Positions 1-6,008 are shown, counted from the stretch's first letter. The stretch: 6,458 nt of DNA from Candidatus Aenigmatarchaeota archaeon (GCA_003554235.1 PWFY01000053.1:1-6458), one strand, 5' to 3'. Notes: a model not told the origin generated them from the letters alone. Numbers and translations: made by a program.

Positions 1-2
1 TC

Positions 3-428
3 TTTGCAGATGCTTCAGAGGAGACAAATGAAATCTACAGAAAATATGGAGAAAGGGCCGGGAAGGCCTTTCAGATATACGATGACCTTCTAGGGCTTTA
101 TGGAGATGAAAAAAGACTTGGAAAACCCATTGGATCCGATCTACAGGAGGGCAAAAAGACTCTCCTTGTCGTGAAGGCGTTTGAAAATGGCAACGAAAAG
201 CAGAGAAGAAAAATCAAGGAAACATTGGGCAAAAAGGACATTACAAGAGAGGAGGTAGAGGAGATAAGAGAAATAGTAAAGGAAACTGGGTCCTATGAGT
301 ACTCCAGAAAAATGACCGCACAGCTAGCCGAAGAAGCTAAGGATGTGCTTGATGAGGATATTATAGCTCCCGAGACGGTAGAGTTTCTGAGAGGGCTTGC
401 GGACTACATAATTACAAGAGAAGTTTAA
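3..428 (+). CDS. idsA: Geranylgeranyl diphosphate synthase (polyprenyl synthetase), C-terminal part
   Basis: The last 141 codons of a trans-isoprenyl diphosphate synthase, open at the window's left edge; roughly the first 185 residues are missing if the usual length of about 320-330 holds. The family condenses isopentenyl diphosphate with allylic diphosphates; in archaea this makes the C20 chain of ether lipids. Visible is the second aspartate-rich region, FQIYDDLLGLYGD (visible residues 23-35), followed by GKPIGSDLQEGKKTLL, which binds magnesium-diphosphate and carries the conserved lysines. The motif reads DDLLG rather than the classical DDxxD, a variant I recall from other archaeal enzymes. 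The protein ends YIITREV, typical of the family C-terminus. A GTG at 171 could be mistaken for a start, but the frame is open and family-like from position 3. The first aspartate-rich motif lies outside, so product chain length (farnesyl or geranylgeranyl) cannot be judged. Confidence 0.9.
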   Translation, partial: FADASEETNEIYRKYGERAGKAFQIYDDLLGLYGDEKRLGKPIGSDLQEGKKTLLVVKAFENGNEKQRRKIKETLGKKDITREEVEEIREIVKETGSYEYSRKMTAQLAEEAKDVLDEDIIAPETVEFLRGLADYIITREV

Positions 429-457
429 GCAAAGGCCGGGACTGGTTCTGAACAAAC

Positions 458-468
458 TTATTAATAAT
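458..468 (+). promoter_or_regulatory. Archaeal TATA box for trpS
   Basis: TTATTAATAAT lies in the 66-base gap after idsA, preceded by a purine-rich stretch (GAACAAA) that could act as the TFB recognition element. Its centre near 463 predicts transcription starting about 487-490, giving a leader of only a few bases before the ATG at 495. No Shine-Dalgarno sequence precedes that ATG, as expected for a leaderless or near-leaderless message. The site is inferred from sequence and spacing only. Confidence 0.6.
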
Positions 469-494
469 CCAATGAATTAGTTTTATTGGTTGAT

Positions 495-1646
495 ATGCAA
501 GAAGACTTTGAAGTCACGCCGTGGGATGTAGAAGGAAACGTTGACTACAGGAAGTTGGTAGAGAAGTTTGGAACAAAAATAATAACCGACGAACTCAAGA
601 AAGAGATGAAAAAACACGCCGGCGGAGATCATATGTATCTTCGCAGGAACTACTTCTTCTCCCATAGGGATCTGGATAGGGTTCTCGAAGACCATAGCAA
701 AGACGATGGATTCTTCCTCTACACAGGTATTGGGCCCTCTGGTCCCATGCACATAGGCCATATAATACCCTTCTACTTCAGTAAATGGCTCCAGAAGAAG
801 TTTGACGTAAATCTATATATACAGGTCACGGACGATGAAAGATACTGGACCGGCGACGGGACGACAGGTGAGATAGATTCGTATGCAGAGCAAAATATAA
901 TGGACATAGCAGCAGTGGGACTTGATCCCGACAGAACCTTTGTTTTCAAAAATAAGGAATATATGGGGAACATGTACGAAGCGGCCGTTAAAATATCCGA
1001 GAAGATAAACTTCTCCGTCGCAAGCAGTGTATTTGGATTCAACAGCTCAACCAACATCGGCATGATATTCTACCCTGCTGTGCAGATGATACCCACATTC
1101 TTTGAGAAGAAGAGGTGTCTTATACCGGCAGCCATAGACCAGGATACATACTGGAGGGCCCAGAGAGACATAGCGGAAAAGCTAGGATACCATAAGGCAG
1201 CGCAGATACATAGTAAATTCATACCAGCTCTGACAGGCCCTGAAGGTAAAATGTCTTCATCGAAGCCGAGAAGTGCAATAATGCTCGATGATTCACCGGA
1301 AGAAGTGAGAAAGAAGGTTATGGAAAAGGCCTACTCCGGGGGACAGATAACCAAAGAGGAGCATAGGAAGAAGGGGGCAGATCTCTCGGTGGATGTTGCC
1401 TACCAGTGGCTCAAAAACCTCTTTATGGAGGACGACGATCGCTTGGAGGAAATAGGAAGAAGATACAATAGTGGCGAGATGCTGACAGGGGAAATAAAGA
1501 AGATACTCGTAGAAAAACTAAACAACTTCCTGGAAGAACACAGAAAAAGAAAGGAGGAAAATGGCGAGGAACTCAAACGGAAAATGATGTACGAAGGAGA
1601 GTTGGCAGAGAGGATGTGGAACAGGAAGATAGACCTTGATCAATAG
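495..1646 (+). CDS. trpS: Tryptophanyl-tRNA synthetase, archaeal/eukaryotic type
   Basis: A class I aminoacyl-tRNA synthetase that charges tRNA-Trp with tryptophan using ATP in the cytoplasm; 383 residues. Numbered from the ATG at 495, the HIGH signature is in GPSGPMHIGH (residues 80-89) and the KMSKS-type loop is GPEGKMSSSK (248-257). Between them are QVTDDERYW (110-118) and AIDQDTYWRAQRDIA (213-227), which matches the tryptophan-binding AIDQDPYFR region of archaeal/eukaryotic TrpRS, with P to T and F to W changes. IHSKFIPAL before the KMSSS loop is also TrpRS-like and separates it from TyrRS. The N-terminal FEVTPWDVEG matches the usual beginning of archaeal TrpRS. A TTG at 486 in the same frame would add three residues; the ATG fits the TATA spacing and family N-terminus better. 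It starts its own transcript and is probably cotranscribed with the membrane protein gene that follows. Confidence 0.96.
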   Translation: MQEDFEVTPWDVEGNVDYRKLVEKFGTKIITDELKKEMKKHAGGDHMYLRRNYFFSHRDLDRVLEDHSKDDGFFLYTGIGPSGPMHIGHIIPFYFSKWLQKKFDVNLYIQVTDDERYWTGDGTTGEIDSYAEQNIMDIAAVGLDPDRTFVFKNKEYMGNMYEAAVKISEKINFSVASSVFGFNSSTNIGMIFYPAVQMIPTFFEKKRCLIPAAIDQDTYWRAQRDIAEKLGYHKAAQIHSKFIPALTGPEGKMSSSKPRSAIMLDDSPEEVRKKVMEKAYSGGQITKEEHRKKGADLSVDVAYQWLKNLFMEDDDRLEEIGRRYNSGEMLTGEIKKILVEKLNNFLEEHRKRKEENGEELKRKMMYEGELAERMWNRKIDLDQ

Positions 1647-1651
1647 GGGAA
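1645..1651 (+). promoter_or_regulatory. Ribosome binding site for the VTT/DedA gene
   Basis: AGGGGAA overlaps the trpS stop codon (TAG, 1644-1646) and sits 7 bases before the ATG at 1658. It supports that ATG over the in-frame TTG at 1655, and suggests translational coupling to trpS. An adjacent second ATG at 1661 cannot be excluded. Confidence 0.45.
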
Positions 1652-1657
1652 CTGTTG

Positions 1658-2245
1658 ATGATGGATGGCATTCTTTCAGGGATAGTTGGTCGGGGTTTAC
1701 AGTTAACGGAACATTTAATTCACACACATGGAATCAATGCTCTTATACTCGTGTCGCTTTCTAGAGGTCTTATGCTCTTTTGGATAGCTCCTGACGAGGC
1801 CGCAACTATCGCCTACGTACTCTTTGCAACCGAAACTTTCTTTGAGGTCCTGGCAGTCGTTTTTATATCATCGGTATTTATACTCATTGGAAACAGTTTC
1901 GTATTCCTTCTGTTTAGATGGTTAGGAGAAAGGCTTGTCAACCAAGAAAAAAAGGCGTCTGCTGTTTGGAGATTTCTAAACTGGGCCTTTGATAGAAACG
2001 GAAAGTTTGCGATACTTATATTCAGAATGACTCCGTTGATAGGTGGGGATTGGGTTGCAATATTTTCGGGCCTTACAGACATGGACTTCAAGGAATATCT
2101 GATCTATTCCTTTGTAGCAATAGTTTTGTATGAGTCCTTTATAGCATTTGGCGCGTATTATGGATTAAAAATGGGAGCACTCTATGAAATGCAAATACCT
2201 ATAATAGAAAATATTTTGGGCTTCTTTGAAGGATTGGTGGCTTAG
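1658..2245 (+). CDS. VTT/DedA-family (SNARE-associated type) membrane protein
   Basis: A predicted integral membrane protein of 195 residues with hydrophobic segments at about residues 26-44, 48-72, 72-90, 112-122 and 146-169. Two short motifs place it in the VTT/DedA family: APDEAATIA (44-52), at the position of the family's P-x-P-G-E re-entrant segment, and FRMTPLIGGDWVAIFSGL (122-139) followed by MDFKEYL, at the position of the family's R-F-x-P ... A-G ... M-x-x-x-x-F block. VTT-domain proteins are linked to lipid scrambling and, in bacteria, to membrane homeostasis and undecaprenyl-phosphate recycling; the substrate here is unknown. The match is divergent: the glycine before the acidic residue and the second arginine after the proline are not in their usual places. 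The gene follows trpS by 11 bases in the same transcript, with no obvious functional link, and ends 6 bases from the convergent mutase gene. Confidence 0.7.
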   Translation: MMDGILSGIVGRGLQLTEHLIHTHGINALILVSLSRGLMLFWIAPDEAATIAYVLFATETFFEVLAVVFISSVFILIGNSFVFLLFRWLGERLVNQEKKASAVWRFLNWAFDRNGKFAILIFRMTPLIGGDWVAIFSGLTDMDFKEYLIYSFVAIVLYESFIAFGAYYGLKMGALYEMQIPIIENILGFFEGLVA

Positions 2246-2251
2246 ACCGGT

Positions 2252-3571
2252 TCAAACTTCTATATATTCCTTTGTTTTTTCCATTACATTGCTTTTTATT
2301 TCTTCAAGCCTCTTCTCTGTGTCAGCCTCAAAACGAATAGATATCTTGTCCTCGGTGCCGGAAGGCCTTACCAAAGCCCAGCCACCTCTGAAATAGATCT
2401 TAGCCCCATCCTTCCCAACTATCTTTCTGTCAGAAAATTCCTCCTTGAGCTGCTTCGGAATTTCTTCCTTGTTTTTACATTTGATTCTAAATTCAGGCGA
2501 AGAATGGTATGTAGGGAGTTCGTCGACCAGGTCGGATAGACTTCCTTCTCTATCCATTATTTCCAGGAGCCTTCCTGTAGCATAGTAGGGATCATCGTAA
2601 TATCCGTTTTCCTTAAAGAAGAAATGTCCTGTGTATTCGCCTCCTACATCCGCCTCTCTCTTTATCATCTCTCTTTTTATATAGCTCATACCTACTCTAA
2701 ACGGAACGTTCACAACACCAAGCTCCTCTGCCATATCCTCTACCAGCTTCGACGACTTTACATCGTGTAATACAACATCGCCTTTTTCCATGAGGTTTTT
2801 TACGAAGAGTGTGAGTACAACATCATTGTCTACCCTTTCCCCTCTTTCATCGACAAATGTCCCCCTATCACCGTCGCCGTCAAAGGCAACCCCAAGGTCG
2901 GCCCTCTTATCGACTACAACATCACCCACAGTTCCTATATTTTCCACAGGATCTGGTCCTCTCGCAGGAAAGCTTCCGTCCGCTTCGGAGTTTATCTCAA
3001 CAACCTCACAGCCCATCCTCTCAAAAATATCTCTGGCAAACAAGGAGGCAGAACCGTTCCCAGGGTCTATCACAATCTTGGGCTTTTCGCTTAGGTTCAC
3101 AGAGGAAGAAACCTTTTTCACAAACCCCGGTATAACATCTTCTGTGCTGACCTTTCCGTACGATCTGTTCTCAAACCCCCTGTCATACACTTTCTCCATC
3201 TGGCTTATCCCTGATTCGTACGTCAGGTCCATGCCCATTTCCTCGCAAAACCTTATACCATTGTCACCCGGAGGGTTGTGAGAAGCCGTTACCATGGCTC
3301 CCCCGGCAAGATTATATTCGACTACAGTATAGTACACCATGGGAGTGGCCACGGTTCCTATATCAATTACATCACATCCCTGTTCCAAAAGACCTTTAAT
3401 CACTGCCTCAGAAACTTTTGGTGAGCTCTCTCTCACATCCTTGCCGACGGCTATAGTTCCGCCATGAAGATTCTTGACCTCTGCAAATGCCTTGGCTATC
3501 TTTTTTGCCTTTTCCTCGTCTATGTCGGAAGGATATGCTCCTCGGACATCATACTTTCTGAACACAGACAT
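2252..3571 (-). CDS. Phosphomannomutase/phosphoglucomutase family phosphohexomutase
   Basis: A complete 439-residue alpha-D-phosphohexomutase, a cytoplasmic enzyme that moves phosphate between C1 and C6 of a hexose (mannose, glucose or glucosamine) and so feeds nucleotide-sugar and glycan synthesis. All four family landmarks are present in order: the phosphoserine loop TASHNP with Ser97, the magnesium loop DGDGD (231-235), the sugar-recognition loop GEYTGH (311-316), and the phosphate-binding loop RPSGTE (402-407). The usual sugar loop is GE-x-SGH, so Ser to Thr at 314 is a conservative change. In RPSGTEDK an aspartate replaces the common proline. Length matches the family (about 450). Sequence alone cannot tell mannomutase, glucomutase and glucosamine mutase apart, so no gene symbol is given. 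The start fits a leaderless message from the TATA box just upstream. It follows ftsY by 40 bases but appears to be transcribed separately. Confidence 0.93.
   Translation of the reverse strand: MSVFRKYDVRGAYPSDIDEEKAKKIAKAFAEVKNLHGGTIAVGKDVRESSPKVSEAVIKGLLEQGCDVIDIGTVATPMVYYTVVEYNLAGGAMVTASHNPPGDNGIRFCEEMGMDLTYESGISQMEKVYDRGFENRSYGKVSTEDVIPGFVKKVSSSVNLSEKPKIVIDPGNGSASLFARDIFERMGCEVVEINSEADGSFPARGPDPVENIGTVGDVVVDKRADLGVAFDGDGDRGTFVDERGERVDNDVVLTLFVKNLMEKGDVVLHDVKSSKLVEDMAEELGVVNVPFRVGMSYIKREMIKREADVGGEYTGHFFFKENGYYDDPYYATGRLLEIMDREGSLSDLVDELPTYHSSPEFRIKCKNKEEIPKQLKEEFSDRKIVGKDGAKIYFRGGWALVRPSGTEDKISIRFEADTEKRLEEIKSNVMEKTKEYIEV
2271..2280 (+). terminator. Possible T-rich terminator of the trpS-VTT transcript
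   Basis: TTTGTTTTTT begins 26 bases after the VTT gene stop codon and lies inside the 3' end of the opposing mutase gene. Archaeal RNA polymerase terminates at oligo-T on the coding strand, and no hairpin is needed. No equally good T tract was seen for the mutase transcript on the other strand; the best is TATTTTCTATTAT near 2205-2217, which is weak. Confidence 0.4.
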
Positions 3572-3587
3572 ATCTATCTTTATGGTT

Positions 3588-3603
3588 CTTTTAAATAAAA
3601 AAA
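3588..3603 (-). promoter_or_regulatory. TATA box for the mutase gene, abutting a T7 tract
   Basis: On the minus strand the sequence reads TTTTTTTATTTAAAAG. TATTTAAAAG is a good archaeal TATA box centred about 22-25 bases before the ATG at 3571, predicting a transcript that starts at or next to the ATG. No Shine-Dalgarno sequence lies between. The T7 run (3603-3597) immediately upstream follows the ftsY stop codon by 8 bases and could end the ftsY operon transcript. Confidence 0.6.
3597..3603 (-). terminator. Probable oligo-T terminator of the eS19-ftsY operon
   Basis: Seven consecutive T residues on the minus strand, preceded by CTGGAG and starting 8 bases after the ftsY stop codon. This is the form archaeal intrinsic terminators take. 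The same bases flank the TATA box of the next gene. Confidence 0.45.
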
Positions 3604-3611
3604 CTCCAGAA

Positions 3612-4514
3612 CTATTCTAGTATTCTTCTTGAAACTTCCTCACAATCAAACGAACTGAGGTCAGAATACTCCTGGCCGACCCCCATAAAAAGAATTGGTT
3701 TTTCTAGAGTGTGTGCAACAGACAGTGCAGCACCTCCCTTTTCGTTTACATCCATCTTCGTAAGTACCATACCGTCTACACCTACAGACTTCTCAAACTC
3801 CTTGGCCTGTTCAACCGCATCGTTTCCAGTTAGAGAGTCTATAACAAGTATCTTCCAGTCGGGGTCGTTAACTCTGCAGATTTTTTCCAGTTCATCCATC
3901 AGGTTGGTGTCCGAATGGCTTCTTCCTGCAGTATCTGCAAGTACAACATCCTTGTCTTCGGACTTAGCATGTTTAACAGCATCGTATATAACAGCAGCTG
4001 CATCCGAACCATAGTCATGCTTCACAACCTTAAGATTAAGTTTTCTTCCGTGCTCTTCAAGCTGTTCGATAGATGCCGCACGGTATGTGTCTCCTGCCGC
4101 CAAGACAGGTTCAAGGCTCTCTTCCTTTAGCATGCTTGCAAACTTCACAAGGGTGCTTGTTTTTCCAGACCCGTTGAATCCAAGAAACGTGACGAGAGCT
4201 ACACCTTCCGTTTCCTTTATCCTTTCAACTATGTCCGGGGTTTCCTGTGAAAGTATCTCCTCTACAGTGTGTTTAAAACTCTCCTTTATAGTATCCACGG
4301 CCTTTGTTCTCTTAACCTTTTTTCCTTTGAGTTTGTCCTTCAGATCTGAGCATATTTCCTCTGCAGTATCAAGTGCTACGTCCGATTGGAGAAGAGAAAG
4401 CTTAAGGTCTCCGAGAACATCCTCCAGGAGATCCTCTGACAGATTCTTTTCAGCTATTTCTTGTCCGGCCTTGGTTAGCGCGCCGTCGACCCTTTCTTTT
4501 AACTTGGAAAACAT
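3612..4514 (-). CDS. ftsY: Signal recognition particle receptor FtsY
   Basis: The SRP receptor GTPase, which pairs with SRP54 to deliver ribosomes translating membrane or secreted proteins to the translocon. It has 300 residues. The N domain is a helical region at about residues 1-90, followed by the G domain with G1 GFNGSGKTST (112-121), the insertion-box element DTYRAASIEQLEEH (142-155), G3 DTAGR (194-198), G4 TKMD (252-255) and the closing GVGQEYSDLSSFD (278-290). The ending GVG-x-x-x-x-DL-x-x-F is diagnostic for FtsY rather than SRP54, and there is no methionine-rich M domain. The acidic A domain found at the N-terminus of many FtsY proteins is missing; only the short amphipathic stretch MFSKLKERVDGALTK could contact the membrane. 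The P-loop reads GSGKTST instead of the common FtsY form GVGKTTT. It is last in its operon, 11 bases after the aIF6 gene. Confidence 0.96.
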   Translation of the reverse strand: MFSKLKERVDGALTKAGQEIAEKNLSEDLLEDVLGDLKLSLLQSDVALDTAEEICSDLKDKLKGKKVKRTKAVDTIKESFKHTVEEILSQETPDIVERIKETEGVALVTFLGFNGSGKTSTLVKFASMLKEESLEPVLAAGDTYRAASIEQLEEHGRKLNLKVVKHDYGSDAAAVIYDAVKHAKSEDKDVVLADTAGRSHSDTNLMDELEKICRVNDPDWKILVIDSLTGNDAVEQAKEFEKSVGVDGMVLTKMDVNEKGGAALSVAHTLEKPILFMGVGQEYSDLSSFDCEEVSRRILE

Positions 4515-4525
4515 CTCACATCGCT

Positions 4526-5197
4526 TTATTTTGATTGAAGTACTAAAGCCTGTTCTACCCTACCCAGCTCTGGCCCGGTGGTGTCCTCGCTCACCAGAAC
4601 CCCGGAATCGTTGGCAACTATGCATGCTCCTACAAAGGGTACACCGAAGTTAACGGTTCCTCTGCCACATTCAAGACCAAATATATCCTCAAGAAACTCC
4701 ATCTCCGCCTCTGTAGTATCTCTATGAGAAAGTAGGCCTCTGTTGGTTACCACAGAACTGCTACCTACAAGGTCCTTACCTGCTACTTTACCTACATGCA
4801 CAGGCACTTGAAAAAGCTCCTCCAGATCGTCCTTCACATCCTCCAACCTTTCGGAAATAACACAGGCTCTGTTATTGACGAGTATCAGATTTCCCAATGC
4901 GGTTTGTTTTGTGTCGAGAATCTTGAAATTCAGCCCTGCCTTTTTTAGTACGTCCTTTTCTATCTCTTCTGCGTTTCTAGGAAGTACAACACCGTTTCTG
5001 TTTGCAGCACAGAATATCCCCAACATGCTTGAACCTGCTACCGTGGTTTTAACTATTTCAGTCTCGAGGACGTCTTCGGCTTCTCTGTAACATTTTTTTG
5101 ATAGGCCGGGGTCAATTATACAGAACTCATCTGTTGTCACTGCATGTAAACCTAGATTCGAATCCCCATCAAAACCTATTCTCCTTATATTAACCAT
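4526..5197 (-). CDS. eif6: Translation initiation factor 6 (aIF6)
   Basis: Archaeal homologue of eIF6, which binds the large ribosomal subunit next to uL14 and blocks premature joining of the small subunit; it also acts in large-subunit maturation. It has 223 residues, the usual length. The family folds as five quasi-identical alpha/beta repeats, and the repeats are visible as a recurring glycine-strand-turn pattern: MLGIFCAANRNGVVLP (58-73), ALGNLILVNNRACVIS (100-115), LVGSSSVVTNRGLLSH (143-158) and FVGACIVANDSGVLVS (188-203). The ending EDTTGPELGRVEQAL is nearly invariant in archaeal members. Six cysteines (26, 37, 63, 112, 177, 192) are spread through it without a metal-site pattern. The start has no Shine-Dalgarno sequence; it lies 16 bases after the eL31-fusion stop and is probably reached by coupled translation. 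The N-terminus MVNIRRIGFDG aligns with the family start, so the ATG at 5197 is preferred. Confidence 0.95.
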   Translation of the reverse strand: MVNIRRIGFDGDSNLGLHAVTTDEFCIIDPGLSKKCYREAEDVLETEIVKTTVAGSSMLGIFCAANRNGVVLPRNAEEIEKDVLKKAGLNFKILDTKQTALGNLILVNNRACVISERLEDVKDDLEELFQVPVHVGKVAGKDLVGSSSVVTNRGLLSHRDTTEAEMEFLEDIFGLECGRGTVNFGVPFVGACIVANDSGVLVSEDTTGPELGRVEQALVLQSK

Positions 5198-5213
5198 AAT
5201 ATCTGTAGAAATA

Positions 5214-5846
5214 CTACTCGATGTTCTTTTCGAGGAACTTTTTCATGCCCTTTCTGTCCTTGTTTTCTTCTTCTACTTCCATAAGTAGCTCAAAGTCAGG
5301 GTCGTCCATATCATCTATCTTTCCCTTTGCGTCGGCTATGCTTCCACCGAGAATATCCTCATATCTTTCCCTTTCATCGCTGCCTTCATCGCTATGTGAC
5401 TGTGATTCATGTATTGAAAGGCCTCTTTTTGTCTCGAACTTCTTACCACACTCGTCGCACACGTATCCTTCCTCCTCTTCTATCTGCTCTCCCTCGTCTT
5501 CGTCCCGGTCTTCATGCGCCCTTGATTCATGTACTCTGAGACCCTGTTCCGTTGAGAACGTCTTGCCACATTCATCACATTCGAACTCTTCTTCCGAAGG
5601 TAGTTCCTTCTCGGGAGCCTGGACCAAAACGTAGTCTCCGGTGTCCACAAGACGTACTCTAATAGAAGAAGGTGGCTTCTGAGCTCCTCTTGCCCATATA
5701 ATATCGTTCAGGTCCTGGTCTATCTTTACATCTTTCTTGGCTCTCTTCCTTGCAAACTTCTTTATTTCACGCACAGCCCTGGCTGAACGCTTGTTTCTTG
5801 CAACCTTTTTTACATCTAAGGGTATTGAAAAAACATTGTCTTCCAT
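5214..5846 (-). CDS. rpl31e: Ribosomal protein eL31 fused to two C2H2 zinc fingers and a helical tail
   Basis: A 210-residue protein. Residues 1-79 are a full eL31 domain: it opens MEDNVFSIPL, then KRSARAVREIKKFA, then the signature DQDLNDIIWARGAQKPPSSIRVR (about 43-65) and a closing beta strand DYVLVQ. eL31 is a large-subunit protein at the polypeptide exit tunnel rim. The frame continues through an acidic linker into two zinc fingers of identical spacing, C-x2-C-x12-H-x4-H: Cys90, Cys93, His106, His111 and Cys130, Cys133, His146, His151. Each carries CDECGK and GLxxHES. An acidic, mostly helical tail (152-210) follows, with ILGGSIADAKGKIDD and a charged end. Family members are normally about 85-100 residues. 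The ATG at 5846 is chosen because it begins exactly where eL31 begins and lies 5 bases after the eL39 stop; an earlier in-frame ATG at 5936 would give 30 residues read out of frame across eL39. The eL31 and fusion call is firm; the role of the extension is unknown. Confidence 0.93.
   Translation of the reverse strand: MEDNVFSIPLDVKKVARNKRSARAVREIKKFARKRAKKDVKIDQDLNDIIWARGAQKPPSSIRVRLVDTGDYVLVQAPEKELPSEEEFECDECGKTFSTEQGLRVHESRAHEDRDEDEGEQIEEEEGYVCDECGKKFETKRGLSIHESQSHSDEGSDERERYEDILGGSIADAKGKIDDMDDPDFELLMEVEEENKDRKGMKKFLEKNIE
5394..5588 (-). other. Tandem C2H2 zinc-finger region within the eL31 gene
   Basis: Finger 1 is encoded at about 5514-5588 and finger 2 at about 5394-5465, separated by a highly acidic linker. 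Protein identity between them is high (CDECGK, F, T, GL, HES, H shared) but the codons differ at many silent positions, so the duplication is old rather than recent. The finger form CDECGK-x-F-x-T-x-x-GL-x-x-H resembles small archaeal and eukaryotic C2H2 domains. Confidence 0.9.
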
Positions 5847-5851
5847 GGATA

Positions 5852-6007
5852 TCAGTCTCTCCAGTGCCTGGACTTGTTGACCCTGATCCTTCTTGTCCTG
5901 CTCCTCTTCATACCGTACTTCTTTATAGAAGCCCACACGGGAGCATCCGATAGATTGTTCTTCTTGATAAGTTTTCTTTTCTTGCCCTTTTTCTTTCTTG
6001 AAGACAT
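5852..6007 (-). CDS. rpl39e: Ribosomal protein eL39
   Basis: A 51-codon gene that is easy to miss because of its size. It encodes a very basic large-subunit protein lining the exit tunnel. The translation begins MSSRKKKGKKRKLIKKNN, has DAPVWASIKKYG in the middle (residues 21-32) and ends RVNKSRHWRD, matching the conserved eL39 pattern, including P-V-W and the terminal R-x-x-W. Length is exactly that of archaeal eL39. It begins 1 base after the PDCD5 stop codon and ends 5 bases before the eL31 ATG. The order PDCD5-eL39-eL31-aIF6 is conserved in archaea and supports the call. Confidence 0.96.
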   Translation of the reverse strand: MSSRKKKGKKRKLIKKNNLSDAPVWASIKKYGMKRSRTRRIRVNKSRHWRD

Positions 6008-6008
6008 A

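Noticed and set aside
171..428. A separate small gene starting with GTG at 171
   Set aside because: The frame is open to the left edge and upstream codons encode the second aspartate-rich motif of a prenyl synthase, so this is an internal codon.
429..494. Possible small RNA or riboswitch ahead of trpS
   Set aside because: The gap is 66 bases and is explained by a TATA box and a near-leaderless start; no stable stem was seen by eye and there is no room for a leader RNA.
2790..3281. A plus-strand open frame of 163 codons opposite the mutase gene
   Set aside because: It lies wholly antisense to a gene with all four mutase motifs, and its translation is a serine/threonine/proline-rich low-complexity product typical of a reverse-strand shadow.
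4087..4653. A plus-strand open frame of 188 codons across the ftsY start and aIF6 end
   Set aside because: Antisense to two conserved genes, serine/arginine-rich, with no recognisable domain.
5221..5634. A plus-strand open frame of 137 codons opposite the zinc-finger region
   Set aside because: Its serine-rich composition is the complement of the acidic codons of the eL31 tail; the zinc-finger reading on the other strand is clearly the real one.
5847..5936. Upstream in-frame start that would extend eL31 by 30 residues
   Set aside because: It overlaps the conserved eL39 gene in another frame, and the eL31 family begins at the ATG at 5846.
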